From positions 1-12,852 of the forward strand of contig JAHFVB010000066.1 in NCBI GenBank assembly GCA_023264755.1: a stretch of DNA of 12,852 nt, in the 5' to 3' direction. This DNA comes from Mycobacterium sp. (GTDB lineage: Bacteria > Actinomycetota > Actinomycetes > Mycobacteriales > Mycobacteriaceae). The notes under the pieces were generated by a model that saw nothing but the letters and a program-made list of their open reading frames with translations, was not told the origin of the DNA and ran no database searches. This document shows, in pieces, positions 6,664 through 12,637 of the stretch; within the stretch, counting starts at the first letter, position 1; each line of letters opens with the position of its first letter. Both the position numbers and the translations under genes were made by a program.

Positions 6664-7299
6664 CTAGCGGCCGAGCCGGAACCGCGCGGCCGTCACTCCG
6701 CATGCGTCGGTCAATGTGTGCGCCACGATCACTTGACGCAGCCCGCCTGACTTCTGTGCCGCCAACGTCGACACCAAGCCCACCAGGGCGGACCCGGCGA
6801 CGAACCGGCCGCGGCCGAGCGGCGACGGAAGGATGAGTTGCGGCGCAAGGTGCCACAGCGAAAATCCGATCAGTGACCACGCCAGCAGCGCCGGCCGGTG
6901 AGCGCGCTCCGAGACGAACACGCCGCGCCAGAGCAGTTCTTCGCCGACCGCGTTGACGACGGCGGTGCCCACCATCGTTGCGGCGATCGACACGTCGATC
7001 TCCCTGCGGTGCGGAACCAGCTGGGTGACGAGCGCGCCGGCGACGGGTGCGGCCAGCAGTGCGACGTGGTGGCCGGGCAGTCGCCGCCCGGTGATCAGTA
7101 GCCGAGCGGCCGTTCGCGGACCGAGTAGCCACAGCGGAACCGCCACACACCAGCCCAGCCAGTAGCCGAGGAAGCCGACGTTGTACGCGGTTCGGGCGGG
7201 CAGGAGTCGGCGCAGCCCGACGAACACCGCGGACATCGTCAGCGGGACCGCGACCGGAATCACCGCCACCATTGCGCGGCGGGCCCCACACTCGGTCAT
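6664..7299 (-). CDS. CPBP family intramembrane metalloprotease
   Basis: A 211-residue polytopic membrane protein of the CPBP (Abi/CAAX-like, Rce1-related) glutamic/metalloprotease family, substrate unknown. The family motifs are intact: EELLWR (Glu120, Glu121, Arg125) as EExxxR, FSLWH (Phe146, His150) as FxxxH, and HTLTD (His194, Asp198) as HxxxN/D. Hydrophobic segments lie near 9-29, 40-60, 77-97, 103-118, 136-155 and 164-182. The open frame continues upstream without a recognisable sequence. ATG 7299 (MTECGARRAMVAVIPVAV) is preferred since a G-rich run (GGGGG) lies 8 nt before it; a GTG three codons upstream is an alternative. It follows the 128-residue membrane protein gene on the same strand by 74 bp and could be co-transcribed. 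Such proteases sometimes act in bacteriocin immunity, but nothing here suggests that. Confidence 0.88.
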   Translation of the reverse strand: MTECGARRAMVAVIPVAVPLTMSAVFVGLRRLLPARTAYNVGFLGYWLGWCVAVPLWLLGPRTAARLLITGRRLPGHHVALLAAPVAGALVTQLVPHRREIDVSIAATMVGTAVVNAVGEELLWRGVFVSERAHRPALLAWSLIGFSLWHLAPQLILPSPLGRGRFVAGSALVGLVSTLAAQKSGGLRQVIVAHTLTDACGVTAARFRLGR

Positions 7300-7373
7300 C
7301 GACCGCACCCCCGTGTCGCCAAGAGTGTCGCAAGTGGCCGAGATCCTAGCCGCCACGACGGGAGAGGGGTGGG

Positions 7374-7760
7374 CTACAGATCCGCCTCGGTGCCCGGTCC
7401 GGCTCCCGCGTTCCCGGAGTCGGGGCTTCCGTCCGAGCCATCCGTCCGTCGAACGCTGCCGGTGTCGACGAAGGAGATGACGAAGATCAGGGTGAGCAAG
7501 GTGAAGAGCGTGAGCGCCGACAGCAGATCGCCCCACTGGAACGGGTAGAGCATCCCGTCGATCGACAGCACCAGCACCGTCTCGATGACGCCGAACACGA
7601 AGAAGCACACACCGACGAGGGCGCGGGAAAGGGTGCGGTGCAGGGCGGTCCGCCGCAGTTCGACCATCAGCGTCAGCAACAACAGCGGAAGGATTTGCGA
7701 TAGCGCCGAAGCGGTCGGACCGTCGATCACCACGATCATCAAGTTGTCGTGACCGCTCAT
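7374..7760 (-). CDS. Small three-helix membrane protein, function unknown
   Basis: A 128-residue protein I do not recognise. It has three hydrophobic helices (about 16-34, 47-68 and 78-98), joined by a short Arg-rich loop (VELRRTALHRTLSRA). A soluble, acidic, Gly/Ser/Asp-rich tail follows from about 100 to the end (DTGSVRRTDGSDGSPD...). No catalytic motif is visible. ATG 7760 is chosen because TAGCTT, a -10-like box, lies 8 nt upstream; a TTG three codons earlier (7769) is possible. It lies upstream of the CPBP protease gene on the same strand and diverges from the 92-residue membrane protein gene across 141 bp. Confidence 0.75.
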   Translation of the reverse strand: MSGHDNLMIVVIDGPTASALSQILPLLLLTLMVELRRTALHRTLSRALVGVCFFVFGVIETVLVLSIDGMLYPFQWGDLLSALTLFTLLTLIFVISFVDTGSVRRTDGSDGSPDSGNAGAGPGTEADL

Positions 7761-7761
7761 A

Positions 7762-7901
7762 GCGCGCAAAGCTAGCAGTCGATGCTGAACGGCTCACAGT
7801 CGACGTGGCCCAGGCGGGCACGCGGCATTGCACCGCTTTAGTGGCCGAGCTGAGCCGCGTCCGTGACCTTCGCGCGCTGGCGATGGGGGAGGCTCGACGT
7901 C
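7762..7901. promoter_or_regulatory. Divergent intergenic region with promoters for both flanking genes
   Basis: This spacer lies between two divergent membrane-protein genes. On the minus strand TAGCTT (7769-7774) ends 8 nt before ATG 7760 and suggests a leaderless start. On the plus strand a strong ribosome site GGGGAGG (7886-7892) lies 9 nt before ATG 7902. No clear plus-strand -10 was found. Confidence 0.4.
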
Positions 7902-8180
7902 ATGGCGACGGCGTTCCAGGTGATCTGTGCGCTGGCAGCGGTGTCGTGGATCTGCGTGCTGGTGACCGCACTTGCCATCGGCTGTCGCGTGGCGCTGAAG
8001 GTCCGCGCCAAGCGGCGTCGCATCAATCGACTTCTCAACGTCGTTCGGCTGCCGCGGCGACCAGTGAACAGGCGAAGGCCCGGCATCGCGGGGCAATACG
8101 ACTGGGCGCTGGCCCTGGTGCAGCGGATCGAACGGGATCGCGTGGTCGCGCGGCTGGTCGCTCGCGCGCAGGGTCGTTGA
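7902..8180 (+). CDS. Small single-pass membrane protein, very basic tail, function unknown
   Basis: A 92-residue protein with one long hydrophobic segment at about 5-32 (FQVICALAAVSWICVLVTAL). A strongly basic stretch follows (KVRAKRRRINRLLNVVRLPR), then a helical Arg-rich C-terminus (YDWALALVQRIERDRVVARL). By the positive-inside rule the tail should be cytoplasmic. I do not recognise a family. ATG 7902 is supported by the strong ribosome site GGGGAGG 9 nt upstream; the frame is open further up to a GTG at 7863, but that has no such site. It converges on the secreted Cys/Pro-rich protein gene with 43 bp between stops. Confidence 0.7.
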   Translation: MATAFQVICALAAVSWICVLVTALAIGCRVALKVRAKRRRINRLLNVVRLPRRPVNRRRPGIAGQYDWALALVQRIERDRVVARLVARAQGR

Positions 8181-8223
8181 CGTCTTCGAATCACGCTGCG
8201 GTGCAGTGCAATAGCGCTTCGGG

Positions 8224-8640
8224 CTAGAGTCCTCCGCATCGCGAGGGGGCCAGAATGGGTGACCACGGAGGACAATCCGCCGGCAGCGGCTGGGGTGGTA
8301 GCGGCGGCGCCGGGGGCAGCGGCGGTGGCACCGGCCCGTTGTCGTGAGGGCGACCGTGCCACGGGTAGACGACGTTGGTGGCGATGTCGACGACGCCCTC
8401 GGAGTTCCAGTACCAGTCGTGGCAGACGTTCCAGTCCCAGCTGATCACGCCGAACTCGCTTCCCGGTATCGCGGGGTCACCTGGGCACCACGTCGTGCAG
8501 CTGTTGCCGCCGGGGCAGTTCCCACCGCTGTAACTCGGTCCGGCCGCGGCCAGGCCGGCCGACCAGCTCAGGGCGCCCGAAACCAGAAGGGCCGTCGTGA
8601 ACCCGGCGACTCCCAATCTGCTACCGCTGCGGCCGTTCAT
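8224..8640 (-). CDS. Secreted Cys- and Pro-rich protein, function unknown
   Basis: A 138-residue exported protein. Residues 1-33 form a Sec signal peptide (basic MNGRSGSR, hydrophobic VAGFTTALLVSGALSWSAGL, cleavage after AAA33). The mature part has six cysteines (42, 48, 52, 73, 123, 135), enough for three disulfides. It carries a Trp-rich core, EFGVISWDWNVCHDWYW (62-78), and a Pro-rich stretch at about 103-121. It resembles the small secreted mycobacterial proteins with a WDxNVCH-like motif, none with a known role that I can name. ATG 8640 has an excellent ribosome site (GGAGG, 8 nt spacing) and starts exactly at the signal peptide; the longer open frame upstream lacks both features. It diverges from the GlcG-like gene over 149 bp. 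Confidence 0.85.
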   Translation of the reverse strand: MNGRSGSRLGVAGFTTALLVSGALSWSAGLAAAGPSYSGGNCPGGNSCTTWCPGDPAIPGSEFGVISWDWNVCHDWYWNSEGVVDIATNVVYPWHGRPHDNGPVPPPLPPAPPLPPQPLPADCPPWSPILAPSRCGGL

Positions 8641-8766
8641 GACTGGTCCCTCCGTCGTCGTCGGCTCATTGGCCTCTGCACCGCCGTGCTGAGCCAGGCG
8701 TAAAGGGTGCTCTCGAGGGCTTGGAGGATTCTTGGGAACCGAGCGCCGCGTGGCCGAACAGCGCAT

Positions 8767-8772
8767 TATGTT
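8767..8772 (+). promoter_or_regulatory. -10 element TATGTT of the GlcG/HbpS-like gene
   Basis: TATGTT fits TANNNT. A start about 7 nt downstream (near 8779) would leave a leader of roughly 11 nt carrying the GAGGAAGG ribosome site (8781-8788) before ATG 8790. Confidence 0.45.
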
Positions 8773-8789
8773 GTCGTGGTGAGGAAGGC

Positions 8790-9251
8790 ATGACGGTCGA
8801 GTTGGCGACCGCGTTGAAGATGATCGCGGCCGCCCATTCCGAAGCGGCCCGACGGTCGATTCTGGTGTCAGCGGCCGTCGTTGACGCCGGCGGACACCTC
8901 GTCGCGTTCGGCCGGATGGATGGAGCGGAGATCGCCGGTCCCGTGCTCGCGGTGGACAAGGCGTACACGTCGGTGGCCAATCGCATGGCCACGTCCGAAC
9001 TGGCCACCCTGGCCGCTCCTGGCGGCGAGTTGTTCGGGATCCACGCCAACGGAGGCGGCCGTTTCGTCATCTTCGGCGGCGGTGTCCCGATCGTCGTCGA
9101 CGGAGCAGTGGTCGGCGGGGTGGGCGTCAGCGGAGCCAGTGCCGCGGAGGACGAAGCCTGCGCGCTGGCCGCGCTCGCCGTCGAGGCCGCCAGCGGGGAT
9201 TGCCCGAACGTCGAACCCGACGGCGGAGCTTGGCTAGGCTCGGGCTACTGA
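8790..9251 (+). CDS. GlcG/HbpS family (DUF336) protein
   Basis: A 153-residue protein of the DUF336 family (GlcG, HbpS, PduO C-terminal domain). Relatives include the Streptomyces haem-binding and redox-sensing HbpS; most have no proven activity. Family features are the N-terminal helix AAAHSEAARRSILVSAAVVD, then DAGGHLVAFGRMDGA, the KAYTSVANRMAT helix, GGELFGIHANGGGRFVIFGGGVP and GAVVGGVGVSGASAAEDEA. No signal peptide is seen, so it is probably cytoplasmic, although some relatives are exported. ATG 8790 follows ribosome site GAGGAAGG closely; the upstream TTG (8721) is unlikely. The serine-hydrolase lipoprotein follows on the same strand within ~30-100 bp, so the two may be co-transcribed. 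Haem or cobalamin binding is not shown by the sequence. Confidence 0.88.
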   Translation: MTVELATALKMIAAAHSEAARRSILVSAAVVDAGGHLVAFGRMDGAEIAGPVLAVDKAYTSVANRMATSELATLAAPGGELFGIHANGGGRFVIFGGGVPIVVDGAVVGGVGVSGASAAEDEACALAALAVEAASGDCPNVEPDGGAWLGSGY

Positions 9252-9279
9252 CCTCTGACGGCGGACGGTGCGGCATGAG

Positions 9280-10632
9280 ATGATCGATTCCCCAACGGCT
9301 TACGCACCGAACCCGAGCGACCGCGGGATCAGTTGTGGCAGTGTTCGTTTGATCCGCATCGCGGGACTTGCTGCGGGCCTCGTCGCGATGATCGCGGGCT
9401 GCGCGGCTCCCGTCGCGCCAACGGACTCGTCGTCGTCGACGACGACGGTGGTCAGCGCCGCACCCCTGACTTCGGCGCTGAAGACCATCGACCCCAAGAC
9501 ATTTCAAGCGACGGTAGAAGGGCTAGCCAAGCAGCTCATGGTCCCCGGTGCGGTGGTCGAGTTGCGCACCCCGCAGGGCAACTTCACCGCGGCCGTCGGC
9601 ACCACCGAACTCGGGGTGCAGACGCCTCCGACGGCGAGCACGCACTTTCGCATCGCGTCGAATACCAAGACCATGACGGCGGCCCTCGTCGTGTTACTGG
9701 CCCAAGACGGCAAGCTGGGGCTCGGGGACCCGGTCTCGAGGTACCTCCCAGACGTGCCAAACGGTACGCACCTGACCATCGCGCAGCTGCTGAAAATGCG
9801 AAGCGGACTGTACGGATACACCTCAGATCCGCTGTTGGCGGCGGCGATGGACGCCAACCCGGCGAAGGCTTGGACTCCACAGGAGGCGCTCGCCATCGCC
9901 TTCCGACATCCCAACCAGGCTCCGCCCGACGCCGAATACGATTACAGCAACACCAATTACGCACTCCTGGGGCTGATCGCCGAGAAGGTTGGCGGGCAGC
10001 CGTTGGCTCGGCAATTCGCCGAGCGACTGTTCGCACCAGCCGGGTTGGAGCAGACGTCGCTGCCGGCCGCCGACGACACCTCGATCCCGCCGCCCTACTC
10101 GCACGGCTACATGTACGGCGGGAGCTTCTACGCCCTGGCGGACGACCCGTATCCCATTGAAACGCAGGCCGCCGCGCGCGCGGGCACCCTGAAACCGCTC
10201 GACTACACCAACCAGAACCCGTCGTACGCGACTGCTGCTGGCGGCGCGATCTCGACCGCCGACGACCTGGCGGTGTGGATGAAGGCGCTGGTGTCGGGAA
10301 AGGTCTTCAACGCCGACTACCAACAGCAGTGGTTGACCAGCCTGCAGGCCGAGGACCCGGCTGCCCCCGACGGACAGAAGTACGGCTACGGCATTTCGTA
10401 TCAGCGGTTCGGCCCACATGCCGCCATGTACTACCACGGAGGAGAGCTGCCGGGGTTCAACTCGTTCATGGGTTACGACCCGGACAACGATGTGGCGCTT
10501 GTCATTTGGACGAACCTCACGCTCTCGCCAGAGGGGAAGACGACGGCGCAGGCCATGCTGGCCCCGGTCCTCGACGAGATCTACGCCGGGTTGAACCTGG
10601 TGCCTACGGCGACTCCGACGACCACCAGCTGA
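9280..10632 (+). CDS. Lipoprotein serine hydrolase, class C beta-lactamase / DD-carboxypeptidase-like
   Basis: An exported serine hydrolase of the beta-lactamase (PF00144) clan, closest in motifs to Streptomyces R61 DD-peptidase and esterase EstB types. Counted from ATG 9280 (450 residues), a hydrophobic signal ends in lipobox IAGC (lipidated Cys41), then a Ser/Thr linker. The active site is S127-N-T-K130 (SxxK), Tyr222-S-Asn224 (YxN, in YDYSNTNYALLG) and HGG (386-388), where R61 has HTG. It should act outside the membrane on peptidoglycan stems, esters or beta-lactams; the substrate cannot be told. The start is uncertain. GTG 9268 and ATG 9280 give a ~24-28 residue extension with low third-position GC before the signal. 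TTG 9349 would give a typical 17-residue lipoprotein signal and may be the real start. Confidence 0.9.
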   Translation: MIDSPTAYAPNPSDRGISCGSVRLIRIAGLAAGLVAMIAGCAAPVAPTDSSSSTTTVVSAAPLTSALKTIDPKTFQATVEGLAKQLMVPGAVVELRTPQGNFTAAVGTTELGVQTPPTASTHFRIASNTKTMTAALVVLLAQDGKLGLGDPVSRYLPDVPNGTHLTIAQLLKMRSGLYGYTSDPLLAAAMDANPAKAWTPQEALAIAFRHPNQAPPDAEYDYSNTNYALLGLIAEKVGGQPLARQFAERLFAPAGLEQTSLPAADDTSIPPPYSHGYMYGGSFYALADDPYPIETQAAARAGTLKPLDYTNQNPSYATAAGGAISTADDLAVWMKALVSGKVFNADYQQQWLTSLQAEDPAAPDGQKYGYGISYQRFGPHAAMYYHGGELPGFNSFMGYDPDNDVALVIWTNLTLSPEGKTTAQAMLAPVLDEIYAGLNLVPTATPTTTS

Positions 10633-10697
10633 GGACGAGCCGTCGGCCCGCCATCCGGTGCTGGAAGTAATGTGCTGCAGGGGCGTGTCCTGGGGTC

Positions 10698-10703
10698 TAC
10701 CGT
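10698..10703 (+). promoter_or_regulatory. Possible -10 element upstream of the LpqH-like gene
   Basis: TACCGT fits TANNNT and lies in the 250-bp gap between the serine hydrolase and the lipoprotein gene, 40 nt before a possible small leader ORF. No -35 was recognised, so this is a weak call. Confidence 0.3.
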
Positions 10704-10743
10704 GTCATACCAAGATCGCCCAACGCGGTAGGGGGGTGGCACG

Positions 10744-10788
10744 GTGGCGAAGTTCGGCATGGCCACGACGTGGATGTCCAAGACGTGA
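10744..10788 (+). CDS. Candidate 14-codon leader ORF upstream of the LpqH-like gene
   Basis: GTG 10744 opens a 14-codon ORF, MAKFGMATTWMSKT, ending at TGA 10786-10788. A G-rich run AGGGGGG (10730-10736) lies 7 nt before the start, as a ribosome site would. All 13 sense codons after the start end in G or C, unlike the surrounding non-coding sequence. The TGA is followed at once, in the same frame, by ATG 10789, which opens a second 37-codon ORF ending at 10902, inside the start of the lipoprotein gene. It could be a regulatory leader peptide or the relic of a broken small gene. I recognise no family. Confidence 0.35.
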   Translation: MAKFGMATTWMSKT

Positions 10789-10817
10789 ATGTTCGGTGCC
10801 GCTGACGCATTGCTGAT

Positions 10818-10851
10818 CAGTCCGACCGAATTGCGGGCCAGTCCGACCGAA
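10818..10851. repeat. 13-bp direct repeat with 21-bp period
   Basis: CAGTCCGACCGAA occurs at 10818-10830 and 10839-10851. The 21-bp period is two helical turns, so a dimeric regulator could contact both copies on one DNA face. It is also seven codons, and in the frame of the ORF opening at 10789 each copy encodes Ser-Pro-Thr-Glu. The proximal copy ends 31 bp before ATG 10883 of the lipoprotein gene. Confidence 0.7.
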
Positions 10852-10882
10852 CACGTCCTCGGGCACTTGGATCGCGACGCCG

Positions 10883-11341
10883 ATGGCGACGCGTCAAATT
10901 GACGTGTTACGGCCGGCACTCAGCGCCACGCTGCTGACGTGCCTGCTGATGGGTTGCGGCCACGCCCCCAACATCGTCACGACGTTGGTCCTCGACGGCC
11001 AGAATCGGACCATCACCACCGACCAGGTGGTCTGCACCAACCAAGCCGACGGCAAGCTGCTGATCTTCGTCGACGGTGGCCGCACTCAGACGATCAGAGT
11101 GCTGCTCGATCGGCGGGCTCGACTCGTCGTCGAACGGGCCGGGCTGCGCTACCAGGACCTCGCGGGGTTCGTCGCCGATCCCAACGAGGTCGTCGCGACG
11201 AAGGTCGACGACACCTACAGATTCAGTGGACGCATGCCACCCAAGGCCGGCGAGTTGCAGTGGCATGCCTTCGAAATCGAAACGACCTGCCCGTCGTACC
11301 AAGACCCGCCTGCACCGCCATCGCCCGGACCGTATACGTGA
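10883..11341 (+). CDS. LpqH-family lipoprotein
   Basis: A 152-residue exported lipoprotein. The signal sequence ends in lipobox LMGC (lipid-anchored Cys25). The mature part matches the LpqH/19-kDa antigen family (Mycobac_lipo): a beta-rich fold opening TTLVLDGQNRTITTDQVVCT, an internal GLRYQDLAGF segment, the TYRFSGRMP strand and a closing FEIETTC. The paired cysteines Cys51 and Cys136 correspond to the disulfide of LpqH. LpqH itself is a surface TLR2 ligand; the role of this paralogue is unknown. A short Pro-rich tail (PPAPPSPGPYT) is added. ATG 10883 is the first start, without a ribosome site. GTG 10904 would give a tighter 17-residue signal and lies one nucleotide after the stop of the upstream small ORF, so coupling is possible. 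Confidence 0.85.
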   Translation: MATRQIDVLRPALSATLLTCLLMGCGHAPNIVTTLVLDGQNRTITTDQVVCTNQADGKLLIFVDGGRTQTIRVLLDRRARLVVERAGLRYQDLAGFVADPNEVVATKVDDTYRFSGRMPPKAGELQWHAFEIETTCPSYQDPPAPPSPGPYT

Positions 11342-11540
11342 GCGGGGGTGCGACTCGGTTGGCCGGAGTTCGGCAAGTCAGCGGTGGAGGGCATCGCGCT
11401 GTCGGCTCAACGCGGAAGGTTGCGCCCGACCACCGCCTAACGGGGCCGCACGCAACCACGTTCGAATGCCCCGCTAGCGGCGGGGTACCCGATAGCGCCC
11501 CAGGGAAACTGCGGGACCGCTGTGGTGCGACGAAACGGAA
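11342..11540. other. Intergenic region downstream of the LpqH-like gene
   Basis: I see no convincing gene in these 199 bp. One hairpin stands out, CCCCGC (11469-11474) with GCGGGG (11480-11485) and a 5-nt loop, without a T-tract. It could help end the lipoprotein transcript about 130 nt after its stop codon. Confidence 0.4.
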
Positions 11541-11569
11541 GCGACCCGCCACCGGTGGTGGCGGGTCGC
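11541..11569 (-). terminator. Strong hairpin terminator of the CsbD-like gene
   Basis: GCGACCCGCCACC (11541-11553) pairs perfectly with 11557-11569 across a 3-nt GGT loop, giving a 13-bp GC-rich stem. It begins 16 nt past the stop codon of the minus-strand CsbD-like gene. On that strand it is followed by the moderately T-rich TTCCGTTTCGT. It probably stops that transcript and may also block read-through from the lipoprotein gene on the other strand. Confidence 0.8.
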
Positions 11570-11585
11570 AACGGTCACGTCGAAA

Positions 11586-11777
11586 TCAGCTGAGCGCGTC
11601 CTTGACCTTGGCGCCGGCGTCCTTGACCTTCTCGCCAGCGTCCTTGAGGCCGGCCTTGACCTGGTCGGCCTTGCCCTCGTTCTCGGTGCTCTTGTCGCCA
11701 GTGGCCTTGCCGACCGTCTCCTTGGCGTGTCCGCCCAGGTCCTCGACCTTGTTCTTCGCCTTGTCGATGGCACTCAT
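11586..11777 (-). CDS. CsbD-like general stress protein
   Basis: A 63-residue, highly charged helical protein of the CsbD family (small stress proteins; CsbD is SigB-controlled in Bacillus). It starts MSAIDKAKNKVEDLGGHAKE, has the family core KETVGKATGDKSTENEGKAD (19-38), then an apolar/Lys heptad-like repeat (VKAGLKDAGEKVKDAGAKVK). It is probably intrinsically disordered in solution, like LEA proteins; its mechanism is unknown. ATG 11777 has a clear ribosome site AAGGAG 8 nt upstream, so the longer open frame to 11870 is not used. A SigF-like promoter lies about 57 nt upstream and a strong terminator follows, so the gene stands alone. Confidence 0.9.
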   Translation of the reverse strand: MSAIDKAKNKVEDLGGHAKETVGKATGDKSTENEGKADQVKAGLKDAGEKVKDAGAKVKDALS

Positions 11778-11833
11778 GTCGTCAACTCCTTCGTCGATGT
11801 CCGGGCGTTTATTGCCCAAAATCCGACAAGCGG

Positions 11834-11859
11834 ATACCTCGTACGCCCTGCGTTGAAAC
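11834..11859 (-). promoter_or_regulatory. SigF-like promoter of the CsbD-like gene
   Basis: On the minus strand GTTT (11859-11856) and AGGTAT (11839-11834) are separated by 16 nt. The mycobacterial SigF consensus is GTTT-N15-17-GGGTA(T), so only one base differs. The predicted start would give a leader of about 50 nt containing the AAGGAG ribosome site. SigF control of a CsbD gene fits its stress role. Confidence 0.6.
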
Positions 11860-11860
11860 A

Positions 11861-11882
11861 CCGTGTGCATCGCGTCACACGG
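11861..11882. promoter_or_regulatory. 7-bp inverted repeat next to the SigF-like promoter
   Basis: CCGTGTG (11861-11867) and CACACGG (11876-11882) flank an 8-nt spacer. The element lies 1 bp upstream of the SigF-like -35 and 36 nt past the stop of the minus-strand YiiX-like gene. It may be an operator for the CsbD promoter or a weak terminator for the upstream gene. Confidence 0.4.
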
Positions 11883-11918
11883 CGGTGCGTGAGCTCGCGT
11901 GCGGTCGAGCGCGACGAC

Positions 11919-12611
11919 CTAGAGCACGACGGCGACTTCCCGGCCCAGTTGATAGCCCTTCACCAACGGCAGCACGTCGCCGCTCCAGAACGAGCCGGGG
12001 TCGAACCAGTTGTAGGGCTTCTCCGTGGCGATCAGCCCCATCTCGTCGTACGTCATCGCCACCGTCTCGGCGCAATACGCCGTCTCGAGGCCGACGTTGC
12101 GTCGTTCGGCCTTCTTGCGTTCAGCCGATTCCCGAACCTTGCGGTGTACGAAGGGAAGTCCGCGGGTGAAGTCGCTGACGACCGGGATCCGGCCGCGTAT
12201 CCAGCGTCCGGTGAGCCGCGCGGTCGTGGGGAAGGCCGTGCCGTCCATGCGCGCGATGACGCGCAGCAGCTCGTCTTCCTGTTCGCGGGTGGCGTAGGGC
12301 GTCAATTGCCGCAGCCAGCAACGTTGTCCGTACGTCAGCATCCAGCGCTCGACCGCCTCGCGCAGGTCGTTGAGCTGCACGCCGCGATGGTTGCTGCCGC
12401 TCCACATGCACTGCAGCTTGTCACCGAGCTCGGCATGCCAGATGAGCGGAGGCAGATCGTCGATGGCGACGGTCATGCCGACGTGATTCACCGGGGCGTT
12501 GGACATGGTCTGGATTGCGCGGTCGGGACCGGAATCGCCGCGGAACAACCAGATGTCCCCCGTGCGGGTCTCGGCCAGGGCACGTTCCAGCGTCACCGTA
12601 TTCGCACTCAC
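11919..12611 (-). CDS. Permuted NlpC/P60 (YiiX-like) papain-fold cysteine hydrolase
   Basis: A 230-residue protein with the layout of circularly permuted NlpC/P60 hydrolases (YiiX/YebB type), where the catalytic His precedes the Cys. TGDIWLFRG (17-25) is the typical first strand, NHVGMTV holds the candidate His43, and ETAYCAETVA holds Cys180 followed by Glu182 (compare the family YCSEL pattern). The middle (85-170) is helical and basic (ESAERKKAERR). There is no signal peptide or membrane helix, so it should be cytoplasmic; relatives cleave amide or thioester bonds in peptides or lipids, substrate unknown here. GTG 12611 is chosen because TAAGCT, a -10 box, lies only 6 nt upstream with no ribosome site, so the mRNA is probably leaderless. 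It diverges from a 53-residue membrane protein gene across 26 bp. Confidence 0.75.
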   Translation of the reverse strand: MSANTVTLERALAETRTGDIWLFRGDSGPDRAIQTMSNAPVNHVGMTVAIDDLPPLIWHAELGDKLQCMWSGSNHRGVQLNDLREAVERWMLTYGQRCWLRQLTPYATREQEDELLRVIARMDGTAFPTTARLTGRWIRGRIPVVSDFTRGLPFVHRKVRESAERKKAERRNVGLETAYCAETVAMTYDEMGLIATEKPYNWFDPGSFWSGDVLPLVKGYQLGREVAVVL

Positions 12612-12617
12612 CAGGGC

Positions 12618-12623
12618 AGCTTA
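12618..12623 (-). promoter_or_regulatory. -10 element TAAGCT of the YiiX-like hydrolase gene
   Basis: TAAGCT (minus strand) fits TANNNT and ends 6 nt before GTG 12611, which predicts a leaderless transcript. It lies within the 26-bp spacer shared with the divergent small membrane protein gene, so both promoters must overlap. Confidence 0.5.
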
Positions 12624-12637
12624 GGCAGACTGGGGCC

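Noticed and set aside
8731..8772. GGGAAC as a SigE/SigH-type -35 for the GlcG-like gene
   Set aside because: The only GTT downstream (8770) is about 30 nt away, well outside the 16-20 nt spacing these sigma factors need.
10581..10919. 112-codon minus-strand ORF before the LpqH-like gene
   Set aside because: It overlaps the end of the serine hydrolase gene, has no ribosome site or recognisable motif, and reads like a shadow frame.
11455..11480. Possible tRNA T-loop (GTTCGAAT)
   Set aside because: The base after the loop is G rather than the C needed to pair with G53, the flanking 5-bp stem does not form, and no acceptor or anticodon arm fits upstream.
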